Assembly (NCBI GenBank): GCA_910585435.1
Contig: CAJUEJ010000004.1
Span: 149,700-213,699 of the forward strand
Direction of reading: 5' to 3'
Origin: an uncultured Hungatella sp.
GTDB taxonomy: Bacteria > Bacillota > Clostridia > Lachnospirales > Lachnospiraceae
Length of the DNA stretch: 64,000 nucleotides
The translations under genes and the position numbers were made by a program. Every line of letters begins with the position of its first letter. The stretch's first letter is position 1. Of the stretch, positions 25,335-34,577 are shown in pieces. The notes beneath the pieces are model-generated. The model was not told the origin of the DNA and did no database searches. It saw only the letters and a list, made by a program, of their open reading frames with translations.

Positions 25335-26702
25335 ATGAGACAGGAGATCCCTTACAAAATTTATCTGGAAGAGCAGGAGATGCCGAAGCAATGGTACAAT
25401 GTGCGGGCGGACATGAAGAAGAAACCGGCTCCCATTTTAAATCCCGGAACCTTAAAGCCTGTTACCCTGGAGGAGCTGTCCGGCATCTTCTGTGAGGAGC
25501 TGGCAAAGCAGGAGCTGGATGATGTGACTGCCTGTTTTGATATTCCTGACGAGATCTTAAACTTTTACAAAATGTACCGTCCCTCCCCTCTGGTAAGAGC
25601 CTATTGCCTGGAGAAGAAGCTGGATACACCGGCTCATATTTACTATAAGTTTGAGGGAAATAACACCTCCGGAAGCCACAAGCTGAATTCTGCCATTGCC
25701 CAGGCATACTACGCGAAGAAACAGGGGCTTAAAGGCGTCACCACCGAAACCGGGGCGGGACAGTGGGGAACCGCCCTGTCCATGGCCTGTGCCTATCTTG
25801 ACCTGGACTGCCAGGTATATATGGTAAAATGCTCCTACGAGCAGAAGCCCTTCCGCCGGGAAGTGATGCGCACCTACGGCGCCCATGTGACGCCGTCTCC
25901 GTCCATGAGTACAGAGGTGGGAAGGAAGATCAATGCAGAGTTCCCGGGAACCACAGGAAGCCTGGGATGTGCCATCTCCGAGGCAGTGGAGGCGGCCATG
26001 GGCCAGGAGGGATACCGCTACGTGTTAGGCTCCGTGCTGACCCAGGTGCTGCTGCACCAGTCCGTCATCGGTCTGGAGGCCAAGGCAGCTCTTGACAAAT
26101 ACAACATCAAGGCAGATACCATCATCGGATGTGCCGGCGGCGGTTCCAACTTAGGCGGATTGATTTCACCGTTTGTAGGGCAGATGTTAAAAGGCGAGGC
26201 GGATTACGAGATTATTGCAGTGGAGCCTGCGTCCTGTCCCAGCCTGACCCGGGGGGTATATGCTTATGATTACTGCGACACCGGAAAGGTGTGTCCACTG
26301 GCAAAAATGTATACTCTCGGAAGCGGCTTCATTCCTTCCGCAAGCCATGCAGGCGGCCTTCGGTATCACGGCATGAGTTCTGTTGTATCCGAGCTGTATG
26401 ATCAGGGCTATTTAAAGGCCAGAAGCGTAGAGCAGACTGAGGTATTTAAGGCCGCCCAGACCTTTGCCAAGGTAGAAGGAATCCTTCCCGCGCCGGAGAG
26501 CAGCCATGCCATCAAGGTAGCTATCGATGAGGCATTAAAGTGCAGGGAGACAAAAGAAGAGAAGAATATTGTCTTCGGACTGACAGGCACCGGCTATTTT
26601 GATATGGTAGCTTACCAGAGATTCAATGACGGGGAGATGGCTGATTATATCCCCACAGAGGAGGAACTGAAGAAATCCTTTGCAACCCTTCCAAAGTGCT
26701 GA
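25335..26702 (+). CDS. trpB: Tryptophan synthase beta chain, TrpB2 type
   Basis: This 455-residue PLP enzyme converts indole and L-serine to tryptophan. The PLP lysine lies in EGNNTSGSHKLNSA (about residue 115), the phosphate loop is CAGGGSNLGG and the C-terminal GLTGTGYFD tract is conserved. The extra N-terminal region (PYKIYLEEQEMPKQWYNVRA) and overall length place it in the TrpB2 class rather than the ~395-residue TrpB1. There is no trpA beside it, so it probably salvages free indole. Control by the Trp-specific T-box upstream supports the assignment independently. Confidence 0.95.
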   Translation: MRQEIPYKIYLEEQEMPKQWYNVRADMKKKPAPILNPGTLKPVTLEELSGIFCEELAKQELDDVTACFDIPDEILNFYKMYRPSPLVRAYCLEKKLDTPAHIYYKFEGNNTSGSHKLNSAIAQAYYAKKQGLKGVTTETGAGQWGTALSMACAYLDLDCQVYMVKCSYEQKPFRREVMRTYGAHVTPSPSMSTEVGRKINAEFPGTTGSLGCAISEAVEAAMGQEGYRYVLGSVLTQVLLHQSVIGLEAKAALDKYNIKADTIIGCAGGGSNLGGLISPFVGQMLKGEADYEIIAVEPASCPSLTRGVYAYDYCDTGKVCPLAKMYTLGSGFIPSASHAGGLRYHGMSSVVSELYDQGYLKARSVEQTEVFKAAQTFAKVEGILPAPESSHAIKVAIDEALKCRETKEEKNIVFGLTGTGYFDMVAYQRFNDGEMADYIPTEEELKKSFATLPKC

Positions 26703-26749
26703 GACGGCTGGGAAAATAAAAATCGTAAGAATTATTTATAATAGCGTAA

Positions 26750-26778
26750 TTGTTTCTGCATATTGCTTTTGGTAAAAT
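26750..26778 (+). promoter_or_regulatory. Promoter candidate for the GH25 lysozyme gene
   Basis: TTGTTT at 26750-26755 and TAAAAT at 26773-26778 with a 17-base spacer, followed by a GGAG site at 26806-26809. Confidence 0.5.
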
Positions 26779-26821
26779 AAGTTATCAAAAACAAAATTTA
26801 GAAACGGAGCTATTATTGCAT

Positions 26822-28525
26822 ATGAAGGAAAACAAAAAAGACAAAAGAATCCTGAATATTTTAAGAACAAATAAAAAGAGGCTGATGGCAGCAGTTTTAG
26901 GCCTCTTTTTGTTCTGCCAGCCATTAACGGCCATGGCCGCCGAATGGCAGCGGGCGGGAGGCAGCTACCAGATGCCGGACGGCACTGCAATTCAGGGAGC
27001 CATCACCAGGGGAATCGATGTGTCCCACTGGAAGGGAGTCATTGACTGGGGACAGGTTGCGGCCCAGGATGTAAGCTTTGTGATGCTGGGAACCAGATAC
27101 CAGGGACAGCCTGACCCTTATTTTGCCGTAAACGCCCAGAATGCCAGGGCGGCAGGACTGAAGGTAGGCGCTTATATCTATTCTTACGCCACCTCTGTGG
27201 AGATGGCAGAGCAGGAGGCGGACTTTGTCCTGAATTTGATTAAAGATTATCCTATTTCATTTCCTGTTGCCTTTGACGCGGAGGATGCAGGGACGCTGGG
27301 GACATTGACACCGTCCCAGGTCAGCGAAGTGATCAACGCATTCTGCCGGAAGATAGAAGCGGCCGGCTACCACCCTATGGTGTATGCCAACGAGACGTGG
27401 CTCAACAGCAAAATCGATCTGTCTATGATAAACTATGATATCTGGGTAGCCCGGTACGGTACCATGTATACATACGGTGGGCCTTCTATGTGGCAGGCCA
27501 CCAACAAGGGAAGCATAAACGGAGTAAATGGGGCGGTAGATATCGATTTCCTGTTTAAAGATTACAATTCCGTGATTCCTGCCGACACCTGGAGAACCAT
27601 CGGGGAGAATCAGTATTATTATAAGAACTATGAGATGCAGAAAAACTCCTGGATTCACGACGGCACCGGCTACTTTTTCATGAATGAAAACGGCAATCCC
27701 ATGAAGGGATGGATGACCACAGAGGCAGGCAGCTACTATCTGGATGAGACAAGCGGAAGGATGGCCACCGGCTGGAAGGTTCTGGACGGAAGCCAGTATC
27801 TGTTTAGCGGCGAAGGGCTTATGACCGTAGGCTGGGCAGACGTGGACGGAGCCAGATATTATATGAATGACAAAGGCGTGATGCAGACCTTGTGGCTGCC
27901 TCTGGACGGGAAATGGTACTATCTGGGCGAGAACGGAGCCATGAGGACCGGCTGGCAGAATATCAACGGCGCCTACTATTATCTGGACGGTGCAGGTGTG
28001 ATGCAGACTGGCTGGCAGGATATTGACGGAGCCAGGTATTATCTCAATGCCTCAGGCATCATGCAGACAGACTGGCTGAATCTGGACGGAAACTGGTATT
28101 ACTTAAATGCCTCAGGAGCCATGCAGACCGGCTGGGCCAACATAAACGGCGCCTGGTATTATCTGGACGGGGCCGGTGTACAGCAGCATGGCTGGCAGGA
28201 TATCGACGGAGCCAGATATTATCTCAATGAATCCGGTGTGATGCAGACCGGCTGGCAGGAAATCGAAGGAAGCAGATACTGCTTTGGCGAGTCGGGAGCC
28301 ATGAAAACCGGATGGGCCGCTGAAGACGGAGCCTGGTATTACTTAAACCAGTCCGGAACCATGGAGGTTGGCTGGCAGCAGATTGACGGCGCCCTTTACT
28401 ACCTGAATCCGGCAAATGGACAGCTGGCGGTGAATACGGTGCTGGAGTTGGAGGGCGTACCGTATCAGGCAGACGCTAATGGAGTCTGCACACCTGTTGC
28501 GGCAGAGACTGCTTCCGCACAGTAA
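26822..28525 (+). CDS. Secreted GH25 lysozyme with choline-binding-type wall repeats
   Basis: A signal peptide is visible (basic start, hydrophobic LMAAVLGLFLFC, cleavage likely after TAMAA). The GH25 muramidase domain spans about 50-240: GIDVSHWKGVIDWG, GAYIYSYATS, FPVAFDAEDAG with catalytic acids, and DIWVARYG. The rest is about a dozen ~20-residue repeats of the type GWQDIDGARYYLN, matching CW_binding_1 modules that hold the enzyme on the wall. ATG 26822 is chosen because it begins a proper signal peptide; an upstream TTG at 26750 coincides with the promoter. Probably a peptidoglycan remodelling enzyme or autolysin. Confidence 0.92.
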   Translation: MKENKKDKRILNILRTNKKRLMAAVLGLFLFCQPLTAMAAEWQRAGGSYQMPDGTAIQGAITRGIDVSHWKGVIDWGQVAAQDVSFVMLGTRYQGQPDPYFAVNAQNARAAGLKVGAYIYSYATSVEMAEQEADFVLNLIKDYPISFPVAFDAEDAGTLGTLTPSQVSEVINAFCRKIEAAGYHPMVYANETWLNSKIDLSMINYDIWVARYGTMYTYGGPSMWQATNKGSINGVNGAVDIDFLFKDYNSVIPADTWRTIGENQYYYKNYEMQKNSWIHDGTGYFFMNENGNPMKGWMTTEAGSYYLDETSGRMATGWKVLDGSQYLFSGEGLMTVGWADVDGARYYMNDKGVMQTLWLPLDGKWYYLGENGAMRTGWQNINGAYYYLDGAGVMQTGWQDIDGARYYLNASGIMQTDWLNLDGNWYYLNASGAMQTGWANINGAWYYLDGAGVQQHGWQDIDGARYYLNESGVMQTGWQEIEGSRYCFGESGAMKTGWAAEDGAWYYLNQSGTMEVGWQQIDGALYYLNPANGQLAVNTVLELEGVPYQADANGVCTPVAAETASAQ

Positions 28526-28565
28526 ATCTCCCATGCCTGCTATCAGGCCGCACAGAGGCAATTTT

Positions 28566-28608
28566 AACAGAGACAGCATGCTCAAAAGTATTCTGTCTCT
28601 GTTTCTTT
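28566..28608 (+). terminator. Intrinsic terminator after the GH25 gene
   Basis: Perfect 11-base arms AACAGAGACAG and CTGTCTCTGTT are followed by TCTTT. Confidence 0.85.
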
Positions 28609-28667
28609 CATGGGAACCCCCCATGCCTGAATAGTTGCCCATATTCTGAAATTCCATCGGAAAAGAG

Positions 28668-28696
28668 TTGACGCCATTAAAAAAACCTAGTATTAT
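28668..28696 (+). promoter_or_regulatory. Promoter of the purE operon
   Basis: TTGACG at 28668-28673, 17 bases, TATTAT at 28691-28696. The leader then forms a long AT-rich hairpin (see next entry). Confidence 0.75.
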
Positions 28697-28707
28697 TCTT
28701 AATAAGT

Positions 28708-28747
28708 AGAAGTTTATTAATAAGGAATACTTATTAGTAAAACTTCT
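28708..28747 (+). promoter_or_regulatory. AT-rich leader hairpin before purE
   Basis: AGAAGTTTATTAATAAG pairs with CTTATTAGTAAAACTTCT with one bulge and one G-T pair. It lies between the promoter and the AAGGAG site of purE. No purine riboswitch core is recognisable. Confidence 0.5.
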
Positions 28748-28784
28748 AAAAGTATTACTGAAAATAATAAAGGAGAATCTTGCT

Positions 28785-29303
28785 ATGGCTAAAGTTGGAA
28801 TTGTGATGGGTAGTGATTCTGATATGCCTGTTATGGCGCAGGCAGCGGATATTCTGGAAAAGTTAGGAGTGGATTTTGAAATAACCATTATTTCTGCACA
28901 CAGAGAGCCGGATATCTTTTTTAACTATGCAAAAACCCTGGAGGAAAAGGGCGTCAGGGTAGTGATTGCCGGTGCCGGCAAGGCTGCTCATCTGCCGGGC
29001 ATGTGTGCCGCCCTGTTCCCTATGCCTGTGATTGGTATTCCTATGAAGACCTCTGATTTAGGCGGCGTGGATTCCCTTTACTCCATCGTCCAGATGCCAT
29101 CCGGCATTCCGGTGGCAACGGTAGCCATCAACGGGGGAACCAACGCAGGGCTTCTGGCAGCCAGGATTCTGGCCGTATCAGATCCGGAGCTTTTAGGACG
29201 CCTGAAAGCTTACACAGAGTCACTGAAGAATGACGTGGCGGCTAAGGCTGATAGATTAGAGGATATCGGATATAAAGAGTATCTGGAACAGATGAAGAAA
29301 TAA
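28785..29303 (+). CDS. purE: N5-carboxyaminoimidazole ribonucleotide mutase
   Basis: PurE class I: VGIVMGSDSDMPVM, IISAHREPD with the catalytic histidine, and VIAGAGKAAHLPGMCA are all present in 172 residues. It rearranges N5-CAIR to CAIR in de novo purine synthesis. No purK is beside it. First gene of the purE-purM-purN-purD operon, with AAGGAG upstream. Confidence 0.97.
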   Translation: MAKVGIVMGSDSDMPVMAQAADILEKLGVDFEITIISAHREPDIFFNYAKTLEEKGVRVVIAGAGKAAHLPGMCAALFPMPVIGIPMKTSDLGGVDSLYSIVQMPSGIPVATVAINGGTNAGLLAARILAVSDPELLGRLKAYTESLKNDVAAKADRLEDIGYKEYLEQMKK

Positions 29304-29343
29304 AAAAATTCCGTGAGTGCATAGTAGCAGAATGGAGGAAGTC

Positions 29344-30375
29344 ATGGATTACAAGAAAGCAGGAGTGGATATTGAAGCCGGATATAAGTCTGTGGAGCTG
29401 ATGAAAAAGCATGTGATGGAAACCATGAGACCGGAGGTGTTAGGCGGAATCGGCGGTTTTTCCGGTGCTTTTTCTATGGAAAAGATAAAGGAGATGGAGC
29501 ATCCGGTGCTGCTGTCCGGCACGGACGGCGTGGGAACCAAATTAAAGCTGGCATTTCTTATGGATAAGCATGATACCGTGGGGATTGACTGCGTCGCCAT
29601 GTGTGTCAACGATGTGGCCTGTGCAGGAGGAGAACCCTTATTCTTCCTGGATTACATCGCCTGCGGGAAGAATGTACCGGAAAAGATCGCGGCTATCGTA
29701 AGCGGAGTTGCCGAAGGCTGCAAGCAGTCCGGGGCGGCTTTAGTAGGCGGCGAGACCGCAGAGATGCCGGGCTTCTATCCGGTTGAAGAATATGATCTGG
29801 CAGGATTTGCCGTAGGCGTGGTAGAGCAGAAGGATCTGATCGACGGAAAAGATTTAAAAGCCGGGGATGTGCTGATCGGTATGGCGTCTTCCGGTGTCCA
29901 CAGCAACGGCTTTTCTCTGGTAAGGAAGGTATTTGAGAAGGAACTGACACCGGAGGGATTACATACACACTGCGAAGAGCTGGGGAAAACCTTGGGAGAG
30001 GCTCTGCTTGCCCCTACGAAAATCTATGTGAAAGCCATGAAGTCTGTGAAAGAAGCAGGCGTCAAGGTAAAGGCCTGCAGCCACATTACCGGCGGCGGAT
30101 TCTACGAGAATGTGCCCCGCATGTTGAAAGACGGCACCAGAGCTGTGATAAAGAAGGACAGTTATCCGATCCCTCCTATTTTTGGCATGCTGGCCCAAAA
30201 GGGAGATATCGGGGAAGAGATGATGTACAATACCTACAACATGGGAATTGGTATGATTGTGGCCGTAGATCCGGCTGATGTGGAGAAGACTGTGGAGGCG
30301 GTGAAAGCCGCAGGAGAAGTACCCTATGTCATCGGTTCTGTTGAAGAGGGAGAAAAAGGAGTGACCTTATGCTGA
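29344..30375 (+). CDS. purM: Phosphoribosylformylglycinamidine cyclo-ligase (AIR synthetase)
   Basis: PurM makes aminoimidazole ribonucleotide from FGAM and ATP. Recognisable tracts are YKKAGVDIEAGYKSVELMKK, SGTDGVGTKLKLAF, CVNDVACAGGEPLFFLDYIA, GGETAEMPGFY and HITGGGFYENVPRM. ATG 29344 directly follows GGAGGAA and matches the family N-terminus. The coding end overlaps purN by seven bases. Confidence 0.97.
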   Translation: MDYKKAGVDIEAGYKSVELMKKHVMETMRPEVLGGIGGFSGAFSMEKIKEMEHPVLLSGTDGVGTKLKLAFLMDKHDTVGIDCVAMCVNDVACAGGEPLFFLDYIACGKNVPEKIAAIVSGVAEGCKQSGAALVGGETAEMPGFYPVEEYDLAGFAVGVVEQKDLIDGKDLKAGDVLIGMASSGVHSNGFSLVRKVFEKELTPEGLHTHCEELGKTLGEALLAPTKIYVKAMKSVKEAGVKVKACSHITGGGFYENVPRMLKDGTRAVIKKDSYPIPPIFGMLAQKGDIGEEMMYNTYNMGIGMIVAVDPADVEKTVEAVKAAGEVPYVIGSVEEGEKGVTLC

Positions 30376-30965
30376 GAATAGGGGTGCTGGTGTCCGGAGG
30401 CGGAACCAATCTTCAGGCGATCCTGGATGCCATTGACGAAAAGATCATTACCAATACGGAAGTGGCGGTGGTTATCAGCAATAACCAGGGGGCTTACGCC
30501 CTGGAGCGGGCCAAAAGCCATGGGATTGCAGCGGAATGCGTTTCCCCCAAATCCTTTGCCAGCCGGGAGGCATTTAATGAAGCGCTTATCAGCCGGGTGG
30601 ATGCTTACGGCCTGGATTTAATCGTGCTGGCCGGATTTCTGGTAAAGATTCCGGAGGCCATGATTGCAAAGTACAGGAATAAAATTATCAATATCCATCC
30701 TTCCCTGATTCCCTCCTTCTGCGGCGTGGGATATTACGGGCTGAAGGTCCATGAGGCGGCTTTGGCCAGAGGTGTAAAGCTTACGGGGGCCACGGTCCAC
30801 TATGTAGATGAAGGCATGGATTCCGGCCCGATCATTCTCCAGAAGGCGGTGGAGGTAAAGGAAGGCGATACGCCCCAGACTCTGCAGAGGCGGGTTATGG
30901 AGGAGGCGGAGTGGAAGATTTTGCCTCAGGCGATTCAGATGATAGCGAATGGAGGAGAAGCATGA
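30369..30965 (+). CDS. purN: Phosphoribosylglycinamide formyltransferase
   Basis: PurN transfers a formyl group from 10-formyl-THF to GAR. It shows VLVSGGGTNLQAILD, DLIVLAGFLVKIP, the catalytic Asn/His tract NIHPSLIPSF and the active-site Asp in HYVDEGMDSGPII. It overlaps purM at the start and purD by four bases (ATGA) at the end, so translation is coupled. Confidence 0.97.
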   Translation: MLRIGVLVSGGGTNLQAILDAIDEKIITNTEVAVVISNNQGAYALERAKSHGIAAECVSPKSFASREAFNEALISRVDAYGLDLIVLAGFLVKIPEAMIAKYRNKIINIHPSLIPSFCGVGYYGLKVHEAALARGVKLTGATVHYVDEGMDSGPIILQKAVEVKEGDTPQTLQRRVMEEAEWKILPQAIQMIANGGEA

Positions 30966-32248
30966 AGGTATTGATTGTAGGCAGCGGAGGAAGAGAACAC
31001 GCCATCGCATGGAAGGTGGCCCGGAGTCCTAAGGTAGACAAGATTTACTGCGCACCGGGAAACGCAGGGATTTCCCAGGTGGCAGAGTGTGTTCCCATCG
31101 GCGCCATGGAGTTTCAAAAGCTTGTGGCATTTGCCAAAGAAAAAGAGATTGATCTGACGGTTATAGGCATGGACGACCCGCTGGTAGGCGGTGTGGTAGA
31201 TGCCTTTGAGGCAGCAGGGCTGCGGGTGTTCGGGCCCAGGAAGAATGCGGCGGTTTTAGAGGGCTCCAAGGCTTTTTCCAAGAACCTGATGAAAAAGTAC
31301 AACATTCCCACCGCAGCCTATGAGACCTTTACAGACCCGGACAAGGCCCTGGCCTACCTGGAGACGGCCAGGATGCCTATTGTCTTAAAGGCGGACGGGC
31401 TGGCCCTGGGGAAAGGAGTCCTGATCTGCCAGACCAGGGAGGAGGCAAAAGAGGGAGTTCGAACCCTTATGCTGGATAAAAAGTTTGGATCTGCCGGAGA
31501 TGAGATTGTGATCGAGGAGTTTATGACAGGAAGAGAAGTGTCTGTGCTTTCCTTCGTAGACGGCAATGTGGTGAAGATCATGAGTTCTGCCCAGGATCAT
31601 AAACGGGCAAAGGACGGGGATCAGGGACTGAACACAGGAGGCATGGGCAATTTCTCTCCAAGCCCGTTTTACACAGAGAAGGTGGATGCATTCTGCAGGA
31701 AGTACATTTACCAGCCTACAGTGGATGCTATGAAGGCAGAGGGAAGGCCCTTTAAGGGAGTTATCTTCTTCGGCCTGATGCTGACTGAAGATGGCCCAAA
31801 AGTTCTGGAATACAATGCCCGCTTCGGAGATCCGGAAGCCCAGGTGGTTTTGCCCAGACTGGAGAATGACATTGTGGACGTGTTTGAGGCCTGTATCGAC
31901 GGGACGTTGGATCAGATGGAACTGAAATTTGACAATGAAAAGGCAACAGTCTGTGTTATTCTGGCTTCTGACGGGTATCCGGTGGAGTATAAGAAAGGGT
32001 TTCCCATCCAGGGGCTGGAGAATTTTGAAGGGAAAGACGGGTACTATGTCTTCCATTCCGGAACGAAGTTTGATGAACTGGGCCGGATTGTGACAAACGG
32101 CGGAAGAGTCCTTGGCGTGACGGCCAACGGTGCTACCCTTAAAGAAGCCAGGGAAAATGCCTACAGGGCCACAGAGTGGGTAAGCTTTGAGAATCAATAT
32201 ATGAGACATGATATCGGAAAAGCTATTGACCAGGTGCAGCAGGAGTAA
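30962..32248 (+). CDS. purD: Phosphoribosylamine-glycine ligase (GAR synthetase)
   Basis: An ATP-grasp enzyme joining phosphoribosylamine and glycine. Features are VLIVGSGGREHAIAWK, KADGLALGKGV, EEFMTGREVSVLSF, NTGGMGNFSPSPF and EYNARFGDPEAQ. GGAGGAG at 30951-30957 and the family N-terminus fix ATG 30962. Last gene of the purine operon, followed by a terminator. Confidence 0.97.
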   Translation: MKVLIVGSGGREHAIAWKVARSPKVDKIYCAPGNAGISQVAECVPIGAMEFQKLVAFAKEKEIDLTVIGMDDPLVGGVVDAFEAAGLRVFGPRKNAAVLEGSKAFSKNLMKKYNIPTAAYETFTDPDKALAYLETARMPIVLKADGLALGKGVLICQTREEAKEGVRTLMLDKKFGSAGDEIVIEEFMTGREVSVLSFVDGNVVKIMSSAQDHKRAKDGDQGLNTGGMGNFSPSPFYTEKVDAFCRKYIYQPTVDAMKAEGRPFKGVIFFGLMLTEDGPKVLEYNARFGDPEAQVVLPRLENDIVDVFEACIDGTLDQMELKFDNEKATVCVILASDGYPVEYKKGFPIQGLENFEGKDGYYVFHSGTKFDELGRIVTNGGRVLGVTANGATLKEARENAYRATEWVSFENQYMRHDIGKAIDQVQQE

Positions 32249-32290
32249 TAAGCTGTTGATGATACTATAATAAATACCCGAATATAAAAG

Positions 32291-32328
32291 AAGAGGCTGC
32301 CATCCAAGAAAAATGGCCGCCTCTTTTT
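32291..32328. terminator. Bidirectional terminator between purD and ade
   Basis: AGAGGC-GCCAT pairs with ATGGC-GCCTCT, with A runs on the left and T run on the right, so it can serve both convergent transcripts. Confidence 0.8.
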
Positions 32329-32446
32329 CCGATTGCACAAGTTCGGAATACTCAGCGTAGCCTGCTGCGCCTCCGTTTCCGAACTCCCACACTCGAAAAA
32401 ATATCCTGGAAAATTTACACAGGAACTTCAGGGACGGAGTACTGCT

Positions 32447-34213
32447 TTAAAATACCGCCTTCACAACCTCCTGTCTGTCCACGTCTATCACCCCGTATGT
32501 ATTCAGCCTCAGCCTTGGGATCACCGGCAGGCTGACAAAAGCCAGGGTCATAAAGGGGTCGATATCCTGGGAAATCCCCAGCCTGCGAGTAAGTTTTTTT
32601 AGCTCTTCTAAGCGCCGGTCTGTCTCTTCCAGTGTCAACATTGACATAAGCCCTGCTACAGGGAGAGGAAGGTCACTAAGCACCTTTCCCTCCAGAGCTA
32701 CGGCCAGGCCGCCCTGGTTTTCAAGCACCCGGTTTCCTGCCGCAAGCATATCTTCATCGGTTACTCCGGCCACCACAAGATTGTGGGAATCATGGCCGAT
32801 GCTGGTAGCCACCGCCCCCTTTTTCAGGCCATACCTTCCAAGAAAGCCTAACCCCATGTGTCCTGTGCCGTGGTGCCGCTCAAAGACTGCCAGCTTCACA
32901 ACGTCCTCCAGGACATCAACCCCTGGCGCAAAGCCGGGACTGTCTGTCCACTTCCGGATCCGTTCCTGGGTAGTCAGTTCATGTGCCACAAGGTCAATTA
33001 CCCGTTGGTTGGGGCCATGTTCTTTAAATTCCAGGCTGGAAAGGGTGATGGGAGACATATGGAAGGAATGAAACACCCGGTCTTTTGTGCCTGGATCCAG
33101 AAGATGAGGATCCCCGGCAGAGATACCGCCATCTATAAGCAGCCGCCCGCTTTCTGCTGCCAGCCAGCCCTCCTTGTAGACGGCAGTCACTTTAACAGTT
33201 TTTAAATCATCGAAAATCACCAGATCTGCAAGATATCCGGGAGCCACCGCGCCTCTGTTCTTTAATCCGAAGAAGCAGGCGGGGTTGTAGGTTCCCATCT
33301 TAATGGCCCTGACAGGATCCGCCCCCAGTTCCACAGCCTTACGGATAATGCCGTCAATATGGCCTCCCTGCAGAAGATCTCCCGGATGCTTATCGTCTGT
33401 CACCAGCATAGCCCTCTGATAATACGGAGGTTTAAATAGTTCTGTCAGAGCCTGGAGATTGTGGGCGGCGGTTCCCTGCCGGATCATGATCCACTGTCCG
33501 CTGGCCAGCTTTTCCAGCGCCTCCGCCATATGGGAGCATTCATGGTCTGATGCCACACCTGCTGCCACATATGCCTGCAGGGATTTTCCTGAGAGAAGAG
33601 GGGCGTGTCCGTCTATAAGCTTCCCTGTTGTAAGAGCCCCTGCGATTTTTTCAAGACACTGGTTATCCCCCTGTATGGTGCCGTAAGAATTCATCATTTC
33701 CGCCAGCCCCAAAACCCTGGGCTCCCTGTAAAAAGGCGCCAAGTCAGCGGCACTCATCCGGGCGCCAGATTCATCCAGATCTGTGCTGGGGACACAGGAG
33801 GGGAGCATGAAAAATACGTCCATACACAGGTTCTCTGTCTTTTTCAGCATGTACTCTATCCCTGCGGTTCCCGCCACATTGGTAATCTCATGAGGGTCGG
33901 TGACAACAGCTGTGGTCCCGTGAGGAAGAACCGCCCTCTCAAATTCGGCAGGCAGTACCATGGAGCTTTCCAGGTGGATGTGGCCGTCGATGAAGCCGGG
34001 GCATACATAGCTTCCCTTCAGATCAATCTCCTCTTCTCCTTCATATATGCCGGTGCCTGCAATATATCCGTCCTGGATGGCAATATCTGCTGTCATAACA
34101 GACTCGGTAAACACGTTTATGATGCGCGCATTTTTAAGAACCAGCCTGGCTTTTTTCTCCCCTGCTGCCACAGAGATTATTCTTTTAAGCCTGTCTTTAG
34201 GAAATTGAGTCAT
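32447..34213 (-). CDS. ade: Adenine deaminase
   Basis: This 588-residue amidohydrolase (AdeC family) converts adenine to hypoxanthine. The metal site YVCPGFIDGHIHLESS, VVTDPHEITNVAG, VTDDKHPGDLL and VATSIGHDSHNLVVAG are characteristic. It converges on the de novo purine operon, so salvage and synthesis sit side by side. AGGAGGG precedes its ATG. Confidence 0.96.
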   Translation of the reverse strand: MTQFPKDRLKRIISVAAGEKKARLVLKNARIINVFTESVMTADIAIQDGYIAGTGIYEGEEEIDLKGSYVCPGFIDGHIHLESSMVLPAEFERAVLPHGTTAVVTDPHEITNVAGTAGIEYMLKKTENLCMDVFFMLPSCVPSTDLDESGARMSAADLAPFYREPRVLGLAEMMNSYGTIQGDNQCLEKIAGALTTGKLIDGHAPLLSGKSLQAYVAAGVASDHECSHMAEALEKLASGQWIMIRQGTAAHNLQALTELFKPPYYQRAMLVTDDKHPGDLLQGGHIDGIIRKAVELGADPVRAIKMGTYNPACFFGLKNRGAVAPGYLADLVIFDDLKTVKVTAVYKEGWLAAESGRLLIDGGISAGDPHLLDPGTKDRVFHSFHMSPITLSSLEFKEHGPNQRVIDLVAHELTTQERIRKWTDSPGFAPGVDVLEDVVKLAVFERHHGTGHMGLGFLGRYGLKKGAVATSIGHDSHNLVVAGVTDEDMLAAGNRVLENQGGLAVALEGKVLSDLPLPVAGLMSMLTLEETDRRLEELKKLTRRLGISQDIDPFMTLAFVSLPVIPRLRLNTYGVIDVDRQEVVKAVF

Positions 34214-34577
34214 CCTTTGAGCCCTCCTTGTTATGTATTTGCTTTTGTGCTATTTTAACTAATATAAATTTTAAAATACAAATAAAATAGTAATATTAGA
34301 TAAAAAATTTGTTTAATTATATCATTTTATGCGTTGTTGTCAATAGATTAAGAAAAGAAAGTTTTTGAAAAAAATGTGGATATTTTTTGGCCAATCAGGC
34401 GGAAATCATAGGATATGGGGATTGACAATAATATCTGCACATCCGTTTTTACGGCTTTTTATATGCCTGAGGACAGCACAAAGGAAAATATGATGACAGA
34501 TCATAAAATTGGAAGATAGCATGTCTTAGCTGATACATGATATAGTGAGGCAGAAGAAAGGGGGAATCAAATTATTT
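34214..34577. other. Intergenic region between ade and the sugar ABC operon
   Basis: This 364-base AT-rich divergent region holds the ade promoter (34316-34343). A TTGACA at 34422-34427 has no good -10 partner at normal spacing. TATAGT at 34541-34546 is a possible -10 for the transporter operon, without a clear -35. No riboswitch was recognised. Confidence 0.6.
34316..34343 (-). promoter_or_regulatory. Promoter of ade
   Basis: On the minus strand TTGACA (34343-34338) and TATAAT (34321-34316) are separated by 16 bases. Confidence 0.7.

Noticed and set aside
28621..28784. Purine riboswitch before purE
   Set aside because: A leader hairpin exists, but I could not find the conserved core of a purine or PRPP aptamer.
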